Assembly (NCBI RefSeq): GCF_001655615.1
Contig: NZ_CP011567.1
Span: forward strand, 6,110,001 to 6,174,000
Length of the DNA: 64,000 nt
Direction of reading: 5' to 3'
DNA from: Pseudomonas sp. GR 6-02
GTDB taxonomy: Bacteria; Pseudomonadota; Gammaproteobacteria; Pseudomonadales; Pseudomonadaceae
Both the position numbers and the translations under genes were made by a program. Position 1 is the stretch's first letter, and every line of letters starts with the position of its first letter. The notes under the pieces were generated by a model. The model was not told where the DNA came from and made no database searches. It saw only the letters and a list, made by a program, of their open reading frames with translations. This document shows, piece by piece, positions 21,041-29,458 of this stretch.

Positions 21041-21634
21041 TTAAATGCTCCAGCGAGCACTCAACAAACGTTCGTTCAACAGGTTTGGATCGAGCGGCTT
21101 GGGCCGGCGAGCCATGGCGCTGTAGAACAGCTCCAGCGATTCATTCAGTCGTTGTGCAAGCTCGGGAGCCAACTGCGCCTGGGCGCTGCCTTCGCCATAA
21201 GCGATCTGACTGTCTACGGCGAAAATCCCGTGGAGCATTTCCTGGGCCTTCAACGCCGACAGCACTGGCTTGAGCGCGTAATCCACCGCCAACATGTGGG
21301 CGATGCTGCCGCCGGTCGCCATGGGCAGAACCACTTTGTGGGCCAGGGCGCGTTCGGGCAGCAAATCCAGTACGGTTTTCAACGCGCCGGAGAACGACGC
21401 TTTGTAAACCGGTGTGGCGATGAGCAGGCCGTCGGCGTTATCAATCTGTTGCAACAGATCGATCACCTTCGGGCTGTCAAAGCGGGCATGCAGTAAATCT
21501 TCAGCCGGGAAGTCCCGTACCTGGTAACTCACCACTTCCACACCTTGCTCTTGCAACCAGCGTTTGGAGCGCTCCAGCAACACCCCGGAACGGGAGCGTG
21601 GGCTGGGGCTGCCACCGAGTGAGACGACCAGCAT
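21041..21634 (-). CDS. ssuE: NAD(P)H-dependent FMN reductase
   Basis: A 197-residue flavin reductase that supplies FMNH2 to SsuD. It starts [16 protein letters not shown], the FMN-phosphate loop of the family, and has [20 protein letters not shown] near residue 80, with the FMN-contacting region typical of SsuE. It is the first gene of the leftward ssu operon. AAGGAA precedes the ATG. Confidence 0.94.
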   Translation of the reverse strand: MLVVSLGGSPSPRSRSGVLLERSKRWLQEQGVEVVSYQVRDFPAEDLLHARFDSPKVIDLLQQIDNADGLLIATPVYKASFSGALKTVLDLLPERALAHKVVLPMATGGSIAHMLAVDYALKPVLSALKAQEMLHGIFAVDSQIAYGEGSAQAQLAPELAQRLNESLELFYSAMARRPKPLDPNLLNERLLSARWSI

Positions 21635-21783
21635 TCAGACAATTCCTTGAGCGGTGTTGGCGATTCGCAGCTTGCGATCTCGCGTCGATGGAATGACCTT
21701 AACAGGTGATTTATATATCCATAAATCATATTTATTCATTTGGTTATATCTTAAGTGAATATGCTGTTTGTCTTTTTCCGGAC
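21635..21783 (-). promoter_or_regulatory. ssu operon promoter region with palindrome
   Basis: This AT-rich stretch upstream of ssuE contains a perfect interrupted palindrome, TGATTTAT-6-ATAAATCA, at 21707-21728. Sulfonate operons are normally under CysB/SsuR-type LysR control, and such regulators bind AT-rich sites, but I cannot tell which protein binds here. Confidence 0.5.
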
Positions 21784-21810
21784 AAAAAAACAGGCCGTCG
21801 AAACGGCCTG
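21784..21810 (-). terminator. Rho-independent terminator of lsfA
   Basis: On the minus strand CAGGCCGT-TTCG-ACGGCCTG is followed by seven Ts. It lies downstream of lsfA and before the ssuE promoter. Confidence 0.85.
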
Positions 21811-21834
21811 AAAATCCCCTGCTTTGGTAGACAT

Positions 21835-21865
21835 GATCGTTCCCACGCTCTGCGTGGGAGCGATC
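21835..21865. repeat. Short REP palindrome
   Basis: GATCGTTCCCACGC-TCT-GCGTGGGAGCGATC, a near-perfect hairpin just after lsfA. The same unit forms both ends of the larger element at 26567-26677. Confidence 0.75.
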
Positions 21866-21873
21866 TTTTGACG

Positions 21874-22512
21874 TTAACGATTCGGCTGCGGCGTCAGGCG
21901 CAGGTACGGTTTCACCGCGCGATAACCCTTGGGAAAACGTCGCTGGATTTCATCTTCGTCCTTGAGCGACGGCACGATCACCACCTCATCACCGTCCTGC
22001 CAATTGGCCGGTGTGGCCACCTTGTAGTTGTCGGTGAGCTGCAGCGAATCGATTACCCGCAGAATCTCATTGAAGTTACGGCCGGTACTCGCCGGGTAAG
22101 TGATGGTCAGCCGGATCTTCTTGTTCGGATCGATCACGAACAACGAGCGCACGGTCAAGGTGTCGTTGGCATTCGGATGGATCAGGTCGTACAGGTCGGA
22201 CACTTTGCGGTCCGCATCGGCGAGGATCGGGAAATTGACGATGGCGTTCTGGGTTTCGTTGATGTCCTCGATCCACTTGTGATGCGAATCCACCGGGTCC
22301 ACGGACAGGGCAATGGCTTTGACGCCGCGCTGGGCGAATTCATCCTTGAGCCTGGCGGTGAAGCCCAGCTCAGTGGTGCACACCGGCGTAAAGTCTGCCG
22401 GATGGGAAAACAGCACGCCCCAGCTATCGCCCAGCCATTCGTGGAAACGGAGGGTGCCGGCGCTGGAATCCTGTTCGAAATCGGGGGCGATATCGCCAAG
22501 TCTGAGGCTCAT
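21874..22512 (-). CDS. lsfA: 1-Cys peroxiredoxin LsfA
   Basis: A 212-residue peroxiredoxin that reduces peroxides. The peroxidatic cysteine is Cys45 in HPADFTPVCTTELG, and no other cysteine is present, so it is a true 1-Cys (Prx6-type) enzyme. The motif SVDPVDSHHKWIEDI near residue 80 is typical. In P. putida LsfA is induced by sulfate starvation, which fits its place directly upstream of the ssu operon. Start 22512 follows AGGAGC. It has its own terminator. Confidence 0.93.
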   Translation of the reverse strand: MSLRLGDIAPDFEQDSSAGTLRFHEWLGDSWGVLFSHPADFTPVCTTELGFTARLKDEFAQRGVKAIALSVDPVDSHHKWIEDINETQNAIVNFPILADADRKVSDLYDLIHPNANDTLTVRSLFVIDPNKKIRLTITYPASTGRNFNEILRVIDSLQLTDNYKVATPANWQDGDEVVIVPSLKDEDEIQRRFPKGYRAVKPYLRLTPQPNR

Positions 22513-22743
22513 GGTGCTGCTCCTGGTGAGTGCTTGTTGAGCTCAACTGTGCCTGCGTTCCAACTTAATTAAAAAGAATAAATATCAATTTATTTAGATC
22601 ATAAAGAAATATTAAAGATCTGTTCACTGGACCTGATCCGCCATCGGGACGAACATCGATCCCAAGGTTCGAGAAGGCCTTGAGTTGTTGCAAAAAGGGA
22701 ACTTCAAGGAGGGTTTACGGGGGTGAGCCCGCCTTGAAAACGC
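22513..22743. promoter_or_regulatory. lsfA upstream region
   Basis: The first 110 bases before lsfA are strongly AT-rich, unlike the surrounding genes, as expected for a promoter with a LysR-type activator site. I could not fix a -35/-10 pair with confidence. The rest of the gap shows no gene. Confidence 0.35.
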
Positions 22744-22783
22744 AAAAGCCCCGCCCGGCGTGATGCCGGGCGGGGCTTTTTTT
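22744..22783. terminator. Strong terminator after the first oprD-type gene
   Basis: GCCCCGCCCGGC pairs with GCCGGGCGGGGC, with four As on one side and seven Ts on the other. It follows the leftward porin gene. Confidence 0.8.
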
Positions 22784-22803
22784 CGTCGGTTATGCGAGCG
22801 CTA

Positions 22804-24186
22804 TTACAACAGCGGGATCGAGTAGCTGACGATCAGACGGTTTTCGTCCTGGTCGCGCTGACCTGGGATGTCGTTGCGCCACATGGCGTTTTTCCAGGTG
22901 AGGCCCAGGTTTTTCAACGGACCTTCTTGTACTACGTACGCCAGGGTCAGGTCGCGTTCCCACTCGGAACGGCCAGTAGCGTTGACGCTAGTCTGAGCTG
23001 CCCCCACTTTACCGGTTGTGTCGATGTTATCGCCACGCAGATAAACCATGCCCGCAGTCAGGCCTGGGACGCCGACTTTGGCAAAATCGAACGCGTAGCG
23101 AGCTTGCCAGGTACGTTCGCCAGCACGGGCAAACTTGGCGATCTGGCTGTCGGTAGTCAGGTAAGCCGACGAGCCATCACCCTGGTTCAGCCAAGGGAAG
23201 TCGCTATTACCATTGCTGACCTGGTAACCGCCGCCGAAGGTGTGACCGGCAACCGAGTACAGGAAAAGACCGCTATACAGGTTATTGTCGACTTTACCTT
23301 TGGTAATGCCGGTTCCGTAGTCACCTGTAGTGAAATAGGCAGAGTCATGGCCGTTGGCGCCATCGTTACGGCTGTTGAAGTAACGGAAGTCAGACTTCAG
23401 CACACCTGGACCAATCGACCAGTTGTGAACCAGACCCAGGAAGTGCTGCTTGTAGAAATCTTCCAGGTTGCCGTAGTAGTACTGGGCGGTCAGGTCCTTG
23501 GTGATTTTGTAGTCGCCACCGCCATAGATGAACTTGTTGCTGTCACGACCGGCAGCAGTGTGAGCGTTGGCACCAGCGATCGACAACTCTTCGTTGTTGC
23601 TGGAGTTACGCCCCTTGGCGTGCTCGATCTGACCGCCAACCAGTGTCAGGTCTTTGATTTCGTTCGAGGTGATCTGACCGCCCTGGAAGGTTTGCGGCAG
23701 CAGACGACCGTCGTTGGTCACGATCACCGGCAGTTTTGGCTGCAGGGTACCCAACTTCAATTCGGTCTGGGAAATCTTGGCTTTGGCAGTCAGGCCCAGG
23801 CTGGAGAAGTTATCAACCGCTTTGCCGTTGGACTCACTTGGGAAAACAGTGCCGCCGTAAGAAGTCGAAGTGGCGCCGTTAGTACCGCCACCGGTGTCCA
23901 GACGCACGCCCAACAGGCCGATGGCATCGATACCGAAGCCGACAGTGCCTTGGGTGTAGCCGGAAGTGAAGCGCAGATCGAAACCTTGGCCCCATTCTTC
24001 GTTCTTGCTTTGAACGCCGTTGGCCTTGACCTTGGCGGTACCCGCGTCGGAATCGCGGTTATCGGTGTTGATGTAGAAGTTACGCAGCCCCAATGTAGCC
24101 TTGCTGTCTTCGATGAAACCGGCGGCGCCTGCCTGCTGCGCCAAAACCCCTACGGCCACAGCCAGGGCCAAGGTGGACTTGTTCAT
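22804..24186 (-). CDS. OprD-family outer-membrane porin (copy 1)
   Basis: A 460-residue outer-membrane protein with the signal peptide MNKSTLALAVAVGVLAQQAG and mature start AGFIEDSKATLGLRNFYIN, the hallmark of OprD/OpdK porins. The protein ends in a C-terminal YSIPLL strand suited to BAM recognition. OprD porins take up specific small substrates such as amino acids and organic acids. Start 24186 follows AGGAGCG; the longer frame to 24336 lies in the leader. It is a tandem paralogue of the next gene. A link to sulfonate uptake is inferred from location only. Confidence 0.9.
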   Translation of the reverse strand: MNKSTLALAVAVGVLAQQAGAAGFIEDSKATLGLRNFYINTDNRDSDAGTAKVKANGVQSKNEEWGQGFDLRFTSGYTQGTVGFGIDAIGLLGVRLDTGGGTNGATSTSYGGTVFPSESNGKAVDNFSSLGLTAKAKISQTELKLGTLQPKLPVIVTNDGRLLPQTFQGGQITSNEIKDLTLVGGQIEHAKGRNSSNNEELSIAGANAHTAAGRDSNKFIYGGGDYKITKDLTAQYYYGNLEDFYKQHFLGLVHNWSIGPGVLKSDFRYFNSRNDGANGHDSAYFTTGDYGTGITKGKVDNNLYSGLFLYSVAGHTFGGGYQVSNGNSDFPWLNQGDGSSAYLTTDSQIAKFARAGERTWQARYAFDFAKVGVPGLTAGMVYLRGDNIDTTGKVGAAQTSVNATGRSEWERDLTLAYVVQEGPLKNLGLTWKNAMWRNDIPGQRDQDENRLIVSYSIPLL

Positions 24187-24540
24187 TGTTTCGCTCCTCT
24201 CATTTCTAATTCTGGGTTCCTGGTCCTGGTCGAGTGCCCGGATCCAAAGATGCGCAATGAGCGCCGGGTGGTCAGCCCCCTTGTTTTTGCCGACATGACA
24301 AACCAAAAGATTTATTGCGGTATTTTTTAATGCCATTTAGGCATATATATCCATGCCGGGACACAAGGTATCGGCTCATGAACCAATTCCTTGATCTTCA
24401 AAATCGGGGAATGCTGAATCCGATACTCGTGTCGCTGCCAATGAGTACCTGATGGATTCATTTTATAGACTTGGGTAAAAAACAAAAAAGAATAAATAAT
24501 CAACTTAAGCTATTTTTTTGGAATATAAAAAAACACACCA
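24187..24540. promoter_or_regulatory. Leader and promoter region of oprD-type copy 1
   Basis: This 354-base stretch has no gene. Next to the start it shares a leader with copy 2 (GTTTCGCTCCTCTC and GGATCCA-AGATGCGC-A similarities), so the duplication included the promoter-proximal DNA. Further out it is AT-rich and holds a small inverted repeat, TGCC-ATTTA-GGCA, at 24331-24343. Confidence 0.5.
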
Positions 24541-24574
24541 AAAAAAACCTCGCCAACAGGCGAGGCTTTTTTTT
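24541..24574 (-). terminator. Rho-independent terminator of oprD-type copy 2
   Basis: GCCTCGCC-TGTT-GGCGAGG followed by eight Ts on the minus strand, with a matching run on the other side. Confidence 0.88.
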
Positions 24575-24582
24575 GAGGGCTA

Positions 24583-25923
24583 TTACAGGAAGCTGTAGGT
24601 GTAGTTGAAGATCAGACGGGTCTGGTCTTGGTCAGCGGTGCTGGTATTACCGCTGTAAGTACCGTGACGCAGAGTCGTGCCAAACCCTTTGAGTGGGCCC
24701 GTTTGAATCACGTAGTCCACACGCGCGTCGGTCTCGTGCTCATTCAGGTCTTTACCCACGCCGTTGGTTGCCTTGATGTCTCGGCCATCGAGGTAAGCAA
24801 TCGAAGCTTTCAAACCTGGCACGCCCAGTGAGGCGAAGTCATAGGAGTACTGACCGTACGTGGTGTTTTCACCGGCACGGATGAAGCTGCCCACGGTGGC
24901 GTCGGTGAACGAGTAGAAGCTGGCGCCACCGGCACCTTCTGGACGACCTTTGCTATCGATCAGGCTGCCCTGGTTCAAGAAGACAAAGCCGCCGTCATCG
25001 CTGACACGCTGATGACCAAGCAGGAACGCGCTGCCACCCAGGGTGTAGGTGAACGTCGCGCTCCAGGTCTTGTTATCGACCTCGCCTGGATTCTTGGCGT
25101 AGCCATTGTTGTTGTTGAAGCGGTAGCCGACGTCGCCGTTCTTGCCATCGGAGCTGCTGTCGAAATAACGAATATCAGTCTTGAACGACTGGTTCGGGGC
25201 GATCGGGTAGACGTGCACCAGGCCGAGGAAGTTCTGCTTGTAGTAGTCTTCCAGGTTCGCGTAGTAGTACTGCAGCGTGAGGTCTTTGGTGACTTTCCAG
25301 TCAGCACCGGCGTAACGGAACTGGTTGCTGTCATGAGTACCGCCAGCGACTGCCAGGCCAGTTCTGTTGGAGGAGGCGCGACCCGACGCGTGCTCCAGTT
25401 GACCCAAGTTGAAGGTCACATTGTCAATTTCCTTCGAGGTGATGGTGCCACCGTCAAAGGTCTGCGGCAGCACACGGCTGTCGTTCGCGATCAGGATCGG
25501 CAAGTTAGGTGCCAAAGCGCCACCCAAGTGGGCCTCGGTCTTCGAGAAGCGCGCCTTGACGTTGCCATCCAGACGACTCCACTCGTCGGCGGACCTGTCG
25601 CCGTCGCTCGGGAAGAAGGAGTTGCTGTTACCGAGCGGGTGATGTCCCCTGCCGCCATCCAGATGGATGCCGACCAGTGCCTGGGCGTCGATACCGAAAC
25701 CAACGGTACCCTGGGTGAACCCGGACAGGTAATCGAACTTGAGACCCTCAGCGGCTTCTCGCTGTCTGTTAGCAGGAGTGCTCGCTCCTTCACGTACGTC
25801 AGCGTCGTAATACATCGTGCGAGAACTGACGGAAGCCTTGCTATCTTCCAGGAAACCCGCTGCGCCTGCCTGCTGCGCCAAAACCCCCACGGCCACAGCC
25901 AGGGCTAAGGTGGACTTATTCAT
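24583..25923 (-). CDS. OprD-family outer-membrane porin (copy 2)
   Basis: A 446-residue porin. Its first 23 residues are identical to copy 1 (MNKSTLALAVAVGVLAQQAG, then AAGF), after which the two diverge clearly while keeping the same order of motifs: YDADV in the first strand, GFGIDAQALVGIHLDGG, RVLPQTFDGGTITSKEID, YYYANLEDYYKQNFLGLVH, and the final FNYTYSFL. The shared signal and leader with a diverged barrel suggest duplication followed by substrate specialisation. Start 25923 follows GGAGCG. It has its own terminator and probably its own promoter. Confidence 0.9.
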   Translation of the reverse strand: MNKSTLALAVAVGVLAQQAGAAGFLEDSKASVSSRTMYYDADVREGASTPANRQREAAEGLKFDYLSGFTQGTVGFGIDAQALVGIHLDGGRGHHPLGNSNSFFPSDGDRSADEWSRLDGNVKARFSKTEAHLGGALAPNLPILIANDSRVLPQTFDGGTITSKEIDNVTFNLGQLEHASGRASSNRTGLAVAGGTHDSNQFRYAGADWKVTKDLTLQYYYANLEDYYKQNFLGLVHVYPIAPNQSFKTDIRYFDSSSDGKNGDVGYRFNNNNGYAKNPGEVDNKTWSATFTYTLGGSAFLLGHQRVSDDGGFVFLNQGSLIDSKGRPEGAGGASFYSFTDATVGSFIRAGENTTYGQYSYDFASLGVPGLKASIAYLDGRDIKATNGVGKDLNEHETDARVDYVIQTGPLKGFGTTLRHGTYSGNTSTADQDQTRLIFNYTYSFL

Positions 25924-26218
25924 GTTTCGCTCCTCTCGTTTTCTAATTTTTGTGTTCTTTGGTCTTGGGTCGAGAGCCCTGGATCCACAGATGCGCGATT
26001 AGCGCCAGACCGTGACTACCAAGTCAATCGTAACCATGTGTGTCTACGACCAAGGTCTAACGTCGAATATTGAGTCCCTGCCGGCGGCTCATCGAACCGG
26101 ATATAACGGCATTGGCCCAAAAGCTAATTCCTAAAGGGTATTTACCAGCCTTTTTTTATTCCCATTGGCTTTGGCACATCCCGTACGCGTCAATCCCTAT
26201 CGAAAAGGCGACGCCATC
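25924..26218. promoter_or_regulatory. Leader region of oprD-type copy 2
   Basis: This non-coding stretch lies between porin copy 2 and the divergent decayed gene. The porin-proximal 90 bases resemble the leader of copy 1. No gene is seen. Confidence 0.45.
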
Positions 26219-26565
26219 ATGGCTAAACGCGCACTATCTAGTCAATTTGTTACAGTTTGTGTATCGCTAATATTTTCTCTTTCCACTCAGGCGACGACGC
26301 TCGCGTTCGGCTATCAAACCGGCGCCCCCCCCACCGCAGGCCTTCGAGCCGACGGCGATTCGAGAAACCATAGGCCATAAAGTCGATTGGCGTCGTTTCA
26401 ATCGCGGTTCGTAAGTGGTCAGCGCCGCGCAGCAGACCGCGGTGCGTTGGCGGCACGACGAAGACGATTGGAGAGATGGCGAAGTTCTTGCGGGAGCAAG
26501 GGAAGGTAGAAACGGTGCTGCCGGATTATTCGCCGTATGTCAGCGCCAAATACGTCACTGAGTGA
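26219..26565 (+). pseudogene. Decayed sulfonate/taurine-type periplasmic binding protein gene
   Basis: Remnants of an SsuA/TauA-like binding protein lie in successive frames. The 5' part starts at ATG 26219 and encodes a signal peptide (MAKRALSSQF...STQAT) then TLAFGYQTG. A second frame from about 26352 gives TAIRETIGHKVDWRRFNRGS, the family's N-terminal block, ending in a stop. A third gives IGEMAKFLREQGKVETVLPDYSPYV up to a TGA at 26565, the family's C-terminal block. About two thirds of a normal 320-residue gene is missing and there are at least two frame changes, so it cannot make a functional protein. It lies in the sulfur-scavenging neighbourhood. Confidence 0.75.
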
Positions 26566-26566
26566 T

Positions 26567-26677
26567 GATCGTTCCCACGCTCTGCGTGGGAATGCCTCTT
26601 CGGACGCTCTGCGTTCGGCTCTCGATGGAACGCGGAGCGTCCCGGGTTGCATTCCCACGCGGAGCGTGGGAACGATC
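26567..26677. repeat. Long REPIN/MITE-like palindrome
   Basis: Ends GATCGTTCCCACGC and GCGTGGGAACGATC enclose further inverted segments (GACGCTCTGCGTTC facing GAACGCGGAGCGTC). The element abuts the stop codon of the decayed gene and ends 13 bases from the argA stop. Confidence 0.8.
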
Positions 26678-26689
26678 ACAGCCACTCAG

Positions 26690-27988
26690 TCAGAGGGCTT
26701 TTTCGAAGATCTTCGAATTACGCTGATAGTTGTAAAGCGACGCCCGCGCCGACGGCAGGCGATCGACGCTGCTCGGCACGAAACCCCGCTCACGGAACCA
26801 GTGGGCGGTCCGGGTGGTGAGCACGAACAGGGTTTTCAGGCCCTGAGCCCGGGCGCGGGTTTCGATGCGCTCCAGCAATTCATCACCGCGACCGCCATGA
26901 CGGTACTCCGGGTTCACCGCCAGGCACGCCAGCTCCCCCGCATCCGAATCGGCAATCTGATACAGCGCCGCGCAGGCGATAATCATGCCTTCACGCTCGA
27001 CCACACTGAACTGCTCGATCTCACGCTCCAGCACCTCGCGGGAACGGCGTACCAGAATGCCCTGCTCTTCCAGCGGGCTGATCAAGTCCAGCAAACCGCC
27101 GACGTCCTCGATGGCCGCCTCGCGCACCACCTCGAATTGCTCCTGGGCCACCAGCGTACCGCCACCGTCACGGGTGAACAGTTCGGTCAGCAGCGCGCCG
27201 TCTTCGGCGTAGCTGACGATATGACTGCGCGCCACACCGCCCCGACATGCCTCAGCGGCCGCATCCAGCAGCTCGGCCTGATAGTTGCTGCCCAGGCGTT
27301 GCAGGTGTGCCGGCACTTGTTGCGGACGCAACTCGCGAACCAGACGACCCTGTTCATCCAGCAGACCGAGCTCGGCGCCGAACAGCAGCAACTTGTCTGC
27401 GCCCAGGTCGATGGCCGCGCGGGTCGCGACGTCTTCGCAGGCGAGGTTGAAGATTTCGCCGGTCGGCGAGTAACCCAACGGCGACAACAGCACGATGGAG
27501 CGTTCGTCCAGCAGGCGATTGATGCCCTTGCGGTCGACCCGGCGCACTTCGCCGGTGTGGTGATAATCGACACCTTCGAGCACGCCGATCGGCCGCGCAG
27601 TGACCAGATTGCCGCTGGCCACCCGCAGGCGCGAGCCCTGCATCGGCGACGAGGCCATGTCCATGGACAACCGCGCTTCGATGGCGATGCGCAGTTGGCC
27701 GACCGCATCGATCACGCACTCCAGCGTCGCCGCATCGGTGATGCGCATGCCGTGGTGGTAGTGCGGGGTCAGGCCGCGAGCAGCGAGGCGGGTTTCAATT
27801 TGCGGACGCGAACCGTGAACCAGCACCAGTCGCACGCCCAGGCTGTGCAGCAGCACCAGGTCGTGGACGATATTGCCGAAGTTCGGGTGCTCCACACCGT
27901 CGCCGGGCAGCATGACGACGAAGGTGCAATCGCGGTGGGCGTTGATGTAAGGCGAAGCGTGACGAAGCCAATTGACGTATTCGGGCAT
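26690..27988 (-). CDS. argA: N-acetylglutamate synthase
   Basis: A 432-residue bifunctional-fold enzyme that acetylates glutamate with acetyl-CoA, the first step of arginine synthesis. Residues 1-280 are the amino-acid-kinase-like regulatory domain (VVMLPGDGVEHPNFGNIVHDL, LVLVHGSRPQIE). Residues 285-432 are a GNAT acetyltransferase domain with the CoA loop NPEYRHGGRGDELLERIE. Length matches ArgA of Pseudomonas. It is transcribed after argE with a 135-base gap. Confidence 0.94.
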   Translation of the reverse strand: MPEYVNWLRHASPYINAHRDCTFVVMLPGDGVEHPNFGNIVHDLVLLHSLGVRLVLVHGSRPQIETRLAARGLTPHYHHGMRITDAATLECVIDAVGQLRIAIEARLSMDMASSPMQGSRLRVASGNLVTARPIGVLEGVDYHHTGEVRRVDRKGINRLLDERSIVLLSPLGYSPTGEIFNLACEDVATRAAIDLGADKLLLFGAELGLLDEQGRLVRELRPQQVPAHLQRLGSNYQAELLDAAAEACRGGVARSHIVSYAEDGALLTELFTRDGGGTLVAQEQFEVVREAAIEDVGGLLDLISPLEEQGILVRRSREVLEREIEQFSVVEREGMIIACAALYQIADSDAGELACLAVNPEYRHGGRGDELLERIETRARAQGLKTLFVLTTRTAHWFRERGFVPSSVDRLPSARASLYNYQRNSKIFEKAL

Positions 27989-28123
27989 GAACCTGGGCCT
28001 GTAATAAATAGCAGCCGAAAAAAGAGTAACGCAGTAAACGCACAGCGGGCTGATGGTTATCGTCGGAACAGGCTTGGCGACACGCGCGCTCTCCTCATAA
28101 GTACGGGTAGTGACACTGGCAAT

Positions 28124-29281
28124 TTATACGAGCGACGCCGGCGTCAGGCAGTAATGTTCGATCAGTTGACGTAATAGATGCACGGTAGGCTGCAAACGTG
28201 ACATTTCGAGGTATTCCCCCGGTTGGTGGGCGCAGGCGATATCGCCGGGGCCCAAGACCAGTGTTTCACAGCCAAGGCGCTGAAGATAAGGCGCTTCTGT
28301 GCCGAACGCCACTGCTTCGGCGCGATGGCCGGTGAGCTTTTCGGCGACCCTCACCAATTCCGAGTCCTCGGCCTGCTCGAATGGCGGCACTTCGGGGAAC
28401 AATGGCGCGTAATCGATCTTCACCTGGTGCCGTGCGGCAATAGGGTTGAGCTTCTGCAAAATCGCCGCGCGCAGGGCACTGGGGTCCATGCCTGGCAGCG
28501 GACGCAAGTCAAATTCCAGCGAGCACTGGCCGCAGATGCGGTTGGGGTTATCGCCACCGTGAATGCAGCCGAAATTCATCGTCGGCTGCGGCACACTGAA
28601 CTGCGGATTACGAAATTCCCGCTGCCACGCCAGACGCAAGCCGCGCAGTTCGCCGATGGCATCGTGCATGGCTTCAAGGGCGCTATGGCCCAGGCTCGGG
28701 TCCGAGGAGTGACCGCTCTGACCGAGGATGTCGATGCGCTCCATCATCACGCCTTTGTGCAGACGGATCGGTTTCAGCCCTGTCGGCTCGCCAATCACCG
28801 CCGCACGACCTAGTGGCCGCCCGGCTTCGGCCAAGGCACGCGCACCGGACATCGAGCTTTCTTCATCGCAGGTCGCAAGAATCAGCAAGGGTTGCTTGAA
28901 TGGTTGGTCGAGCAAGGGTTTGACGGCTTCGATGGCCAGGGCAAAAAAGCCCTTCATGTCGCAACTGCCCAGGCCGACCCAACGGCCGTCCACTTCCGTC
29001 AGTTTCAGCGGGTCGGTCTGCCACAACGCCGCGTCGTACGGCACCGTATCGCTATGACCGGCCAGCACCAGGCCGCCGGGACCGGAACCGAAACTGGCCA
29101 GCAGGTTGAACTTGCCGGGGCTGACCTGCTGGATGTCGCAGGCAAAACCCAGCTCCCCGAGCCATGTCGCCAACAAGTCGATGACCGGCCGATTGGTTTG
29201 ATCCAGATTCGGTTGGGTACAGCTGACGGACGGCGCGGCGATCAGCGCAGCGAACTGATCTTTCATGGACGGCAAAGGCAT
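28124..29281 (-). CDS. argE: Acetylornithine deacetylase
   Basis: A 385-residue M20 metallohydrolase that removes acetyl from N-acetylornithine. Metal ligands appear as His in VLAGHSDTVPYD near residue 76, Asp in GSCDMKGFFA near 108, and the Glu pair in TCDEESSM near 139, with a C-terminal His in ACAHQPGEYL. The bound region and length fit ArgE. Pseudomonas also recycles acetyl groups with ArgJ, so ArgE may be a paralogue with a side role. It is divergent from the CYTH-CHAD gene. Confidence 0.88.
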   Translation of the reverse strand: MPLPSMKDQFAALIAAPSVSCTQPNLDQTNRPVIDLLATWLGELGFACDIQQVSPGKFNLLASFGSGPGGLVLAGHSDTVPYDAALWQTDPLKLTEVDGRWVGLGSCDMKGFFALAIEAVKPLLDQPFKQPLLILATCDEESSMSGARALAEAGRPLGRAAVIGEPTGLKPIRLHKGVMMERIDILGQSGHSSDPSLGHSALEAMHDAIGELRGLRLAWQREFRNPQFSVPQPTMNFGCIHGGDNPNRICGQCSLEFDLRPLPGMDPSALRAAILQKLNPIAARHQVKIDYAPLFPEVPPFEQAEDSELVRVAEKLTGHRAEAVAFGTEAPYLQRLGCETLVLGPGDIACAHQPGEYLEMSRLQPTVHLLRQLIEHYCLTPASLV

Positions 29282-29458
29282 CGCTGACTCCCAACTCCCG
29301 AATTGAAGTCCATCATAGAGCCATCCGGCGACAGGAATAAACCGTCGCGGCCGTCACCAAGCGTCAACAGACCCTACAACCCTTGAGTCCTGTACACTGC
29401 ACGACCTTGGCAGCCACACATTTCCCCGGCTGCGCTCCCGATCCTGGATTTTCCGGCC

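Noticed and set aside
26567..26677. Insertion sequence
   Set aside because: It is palindromic but has no transposase frame and fits a REPIN.
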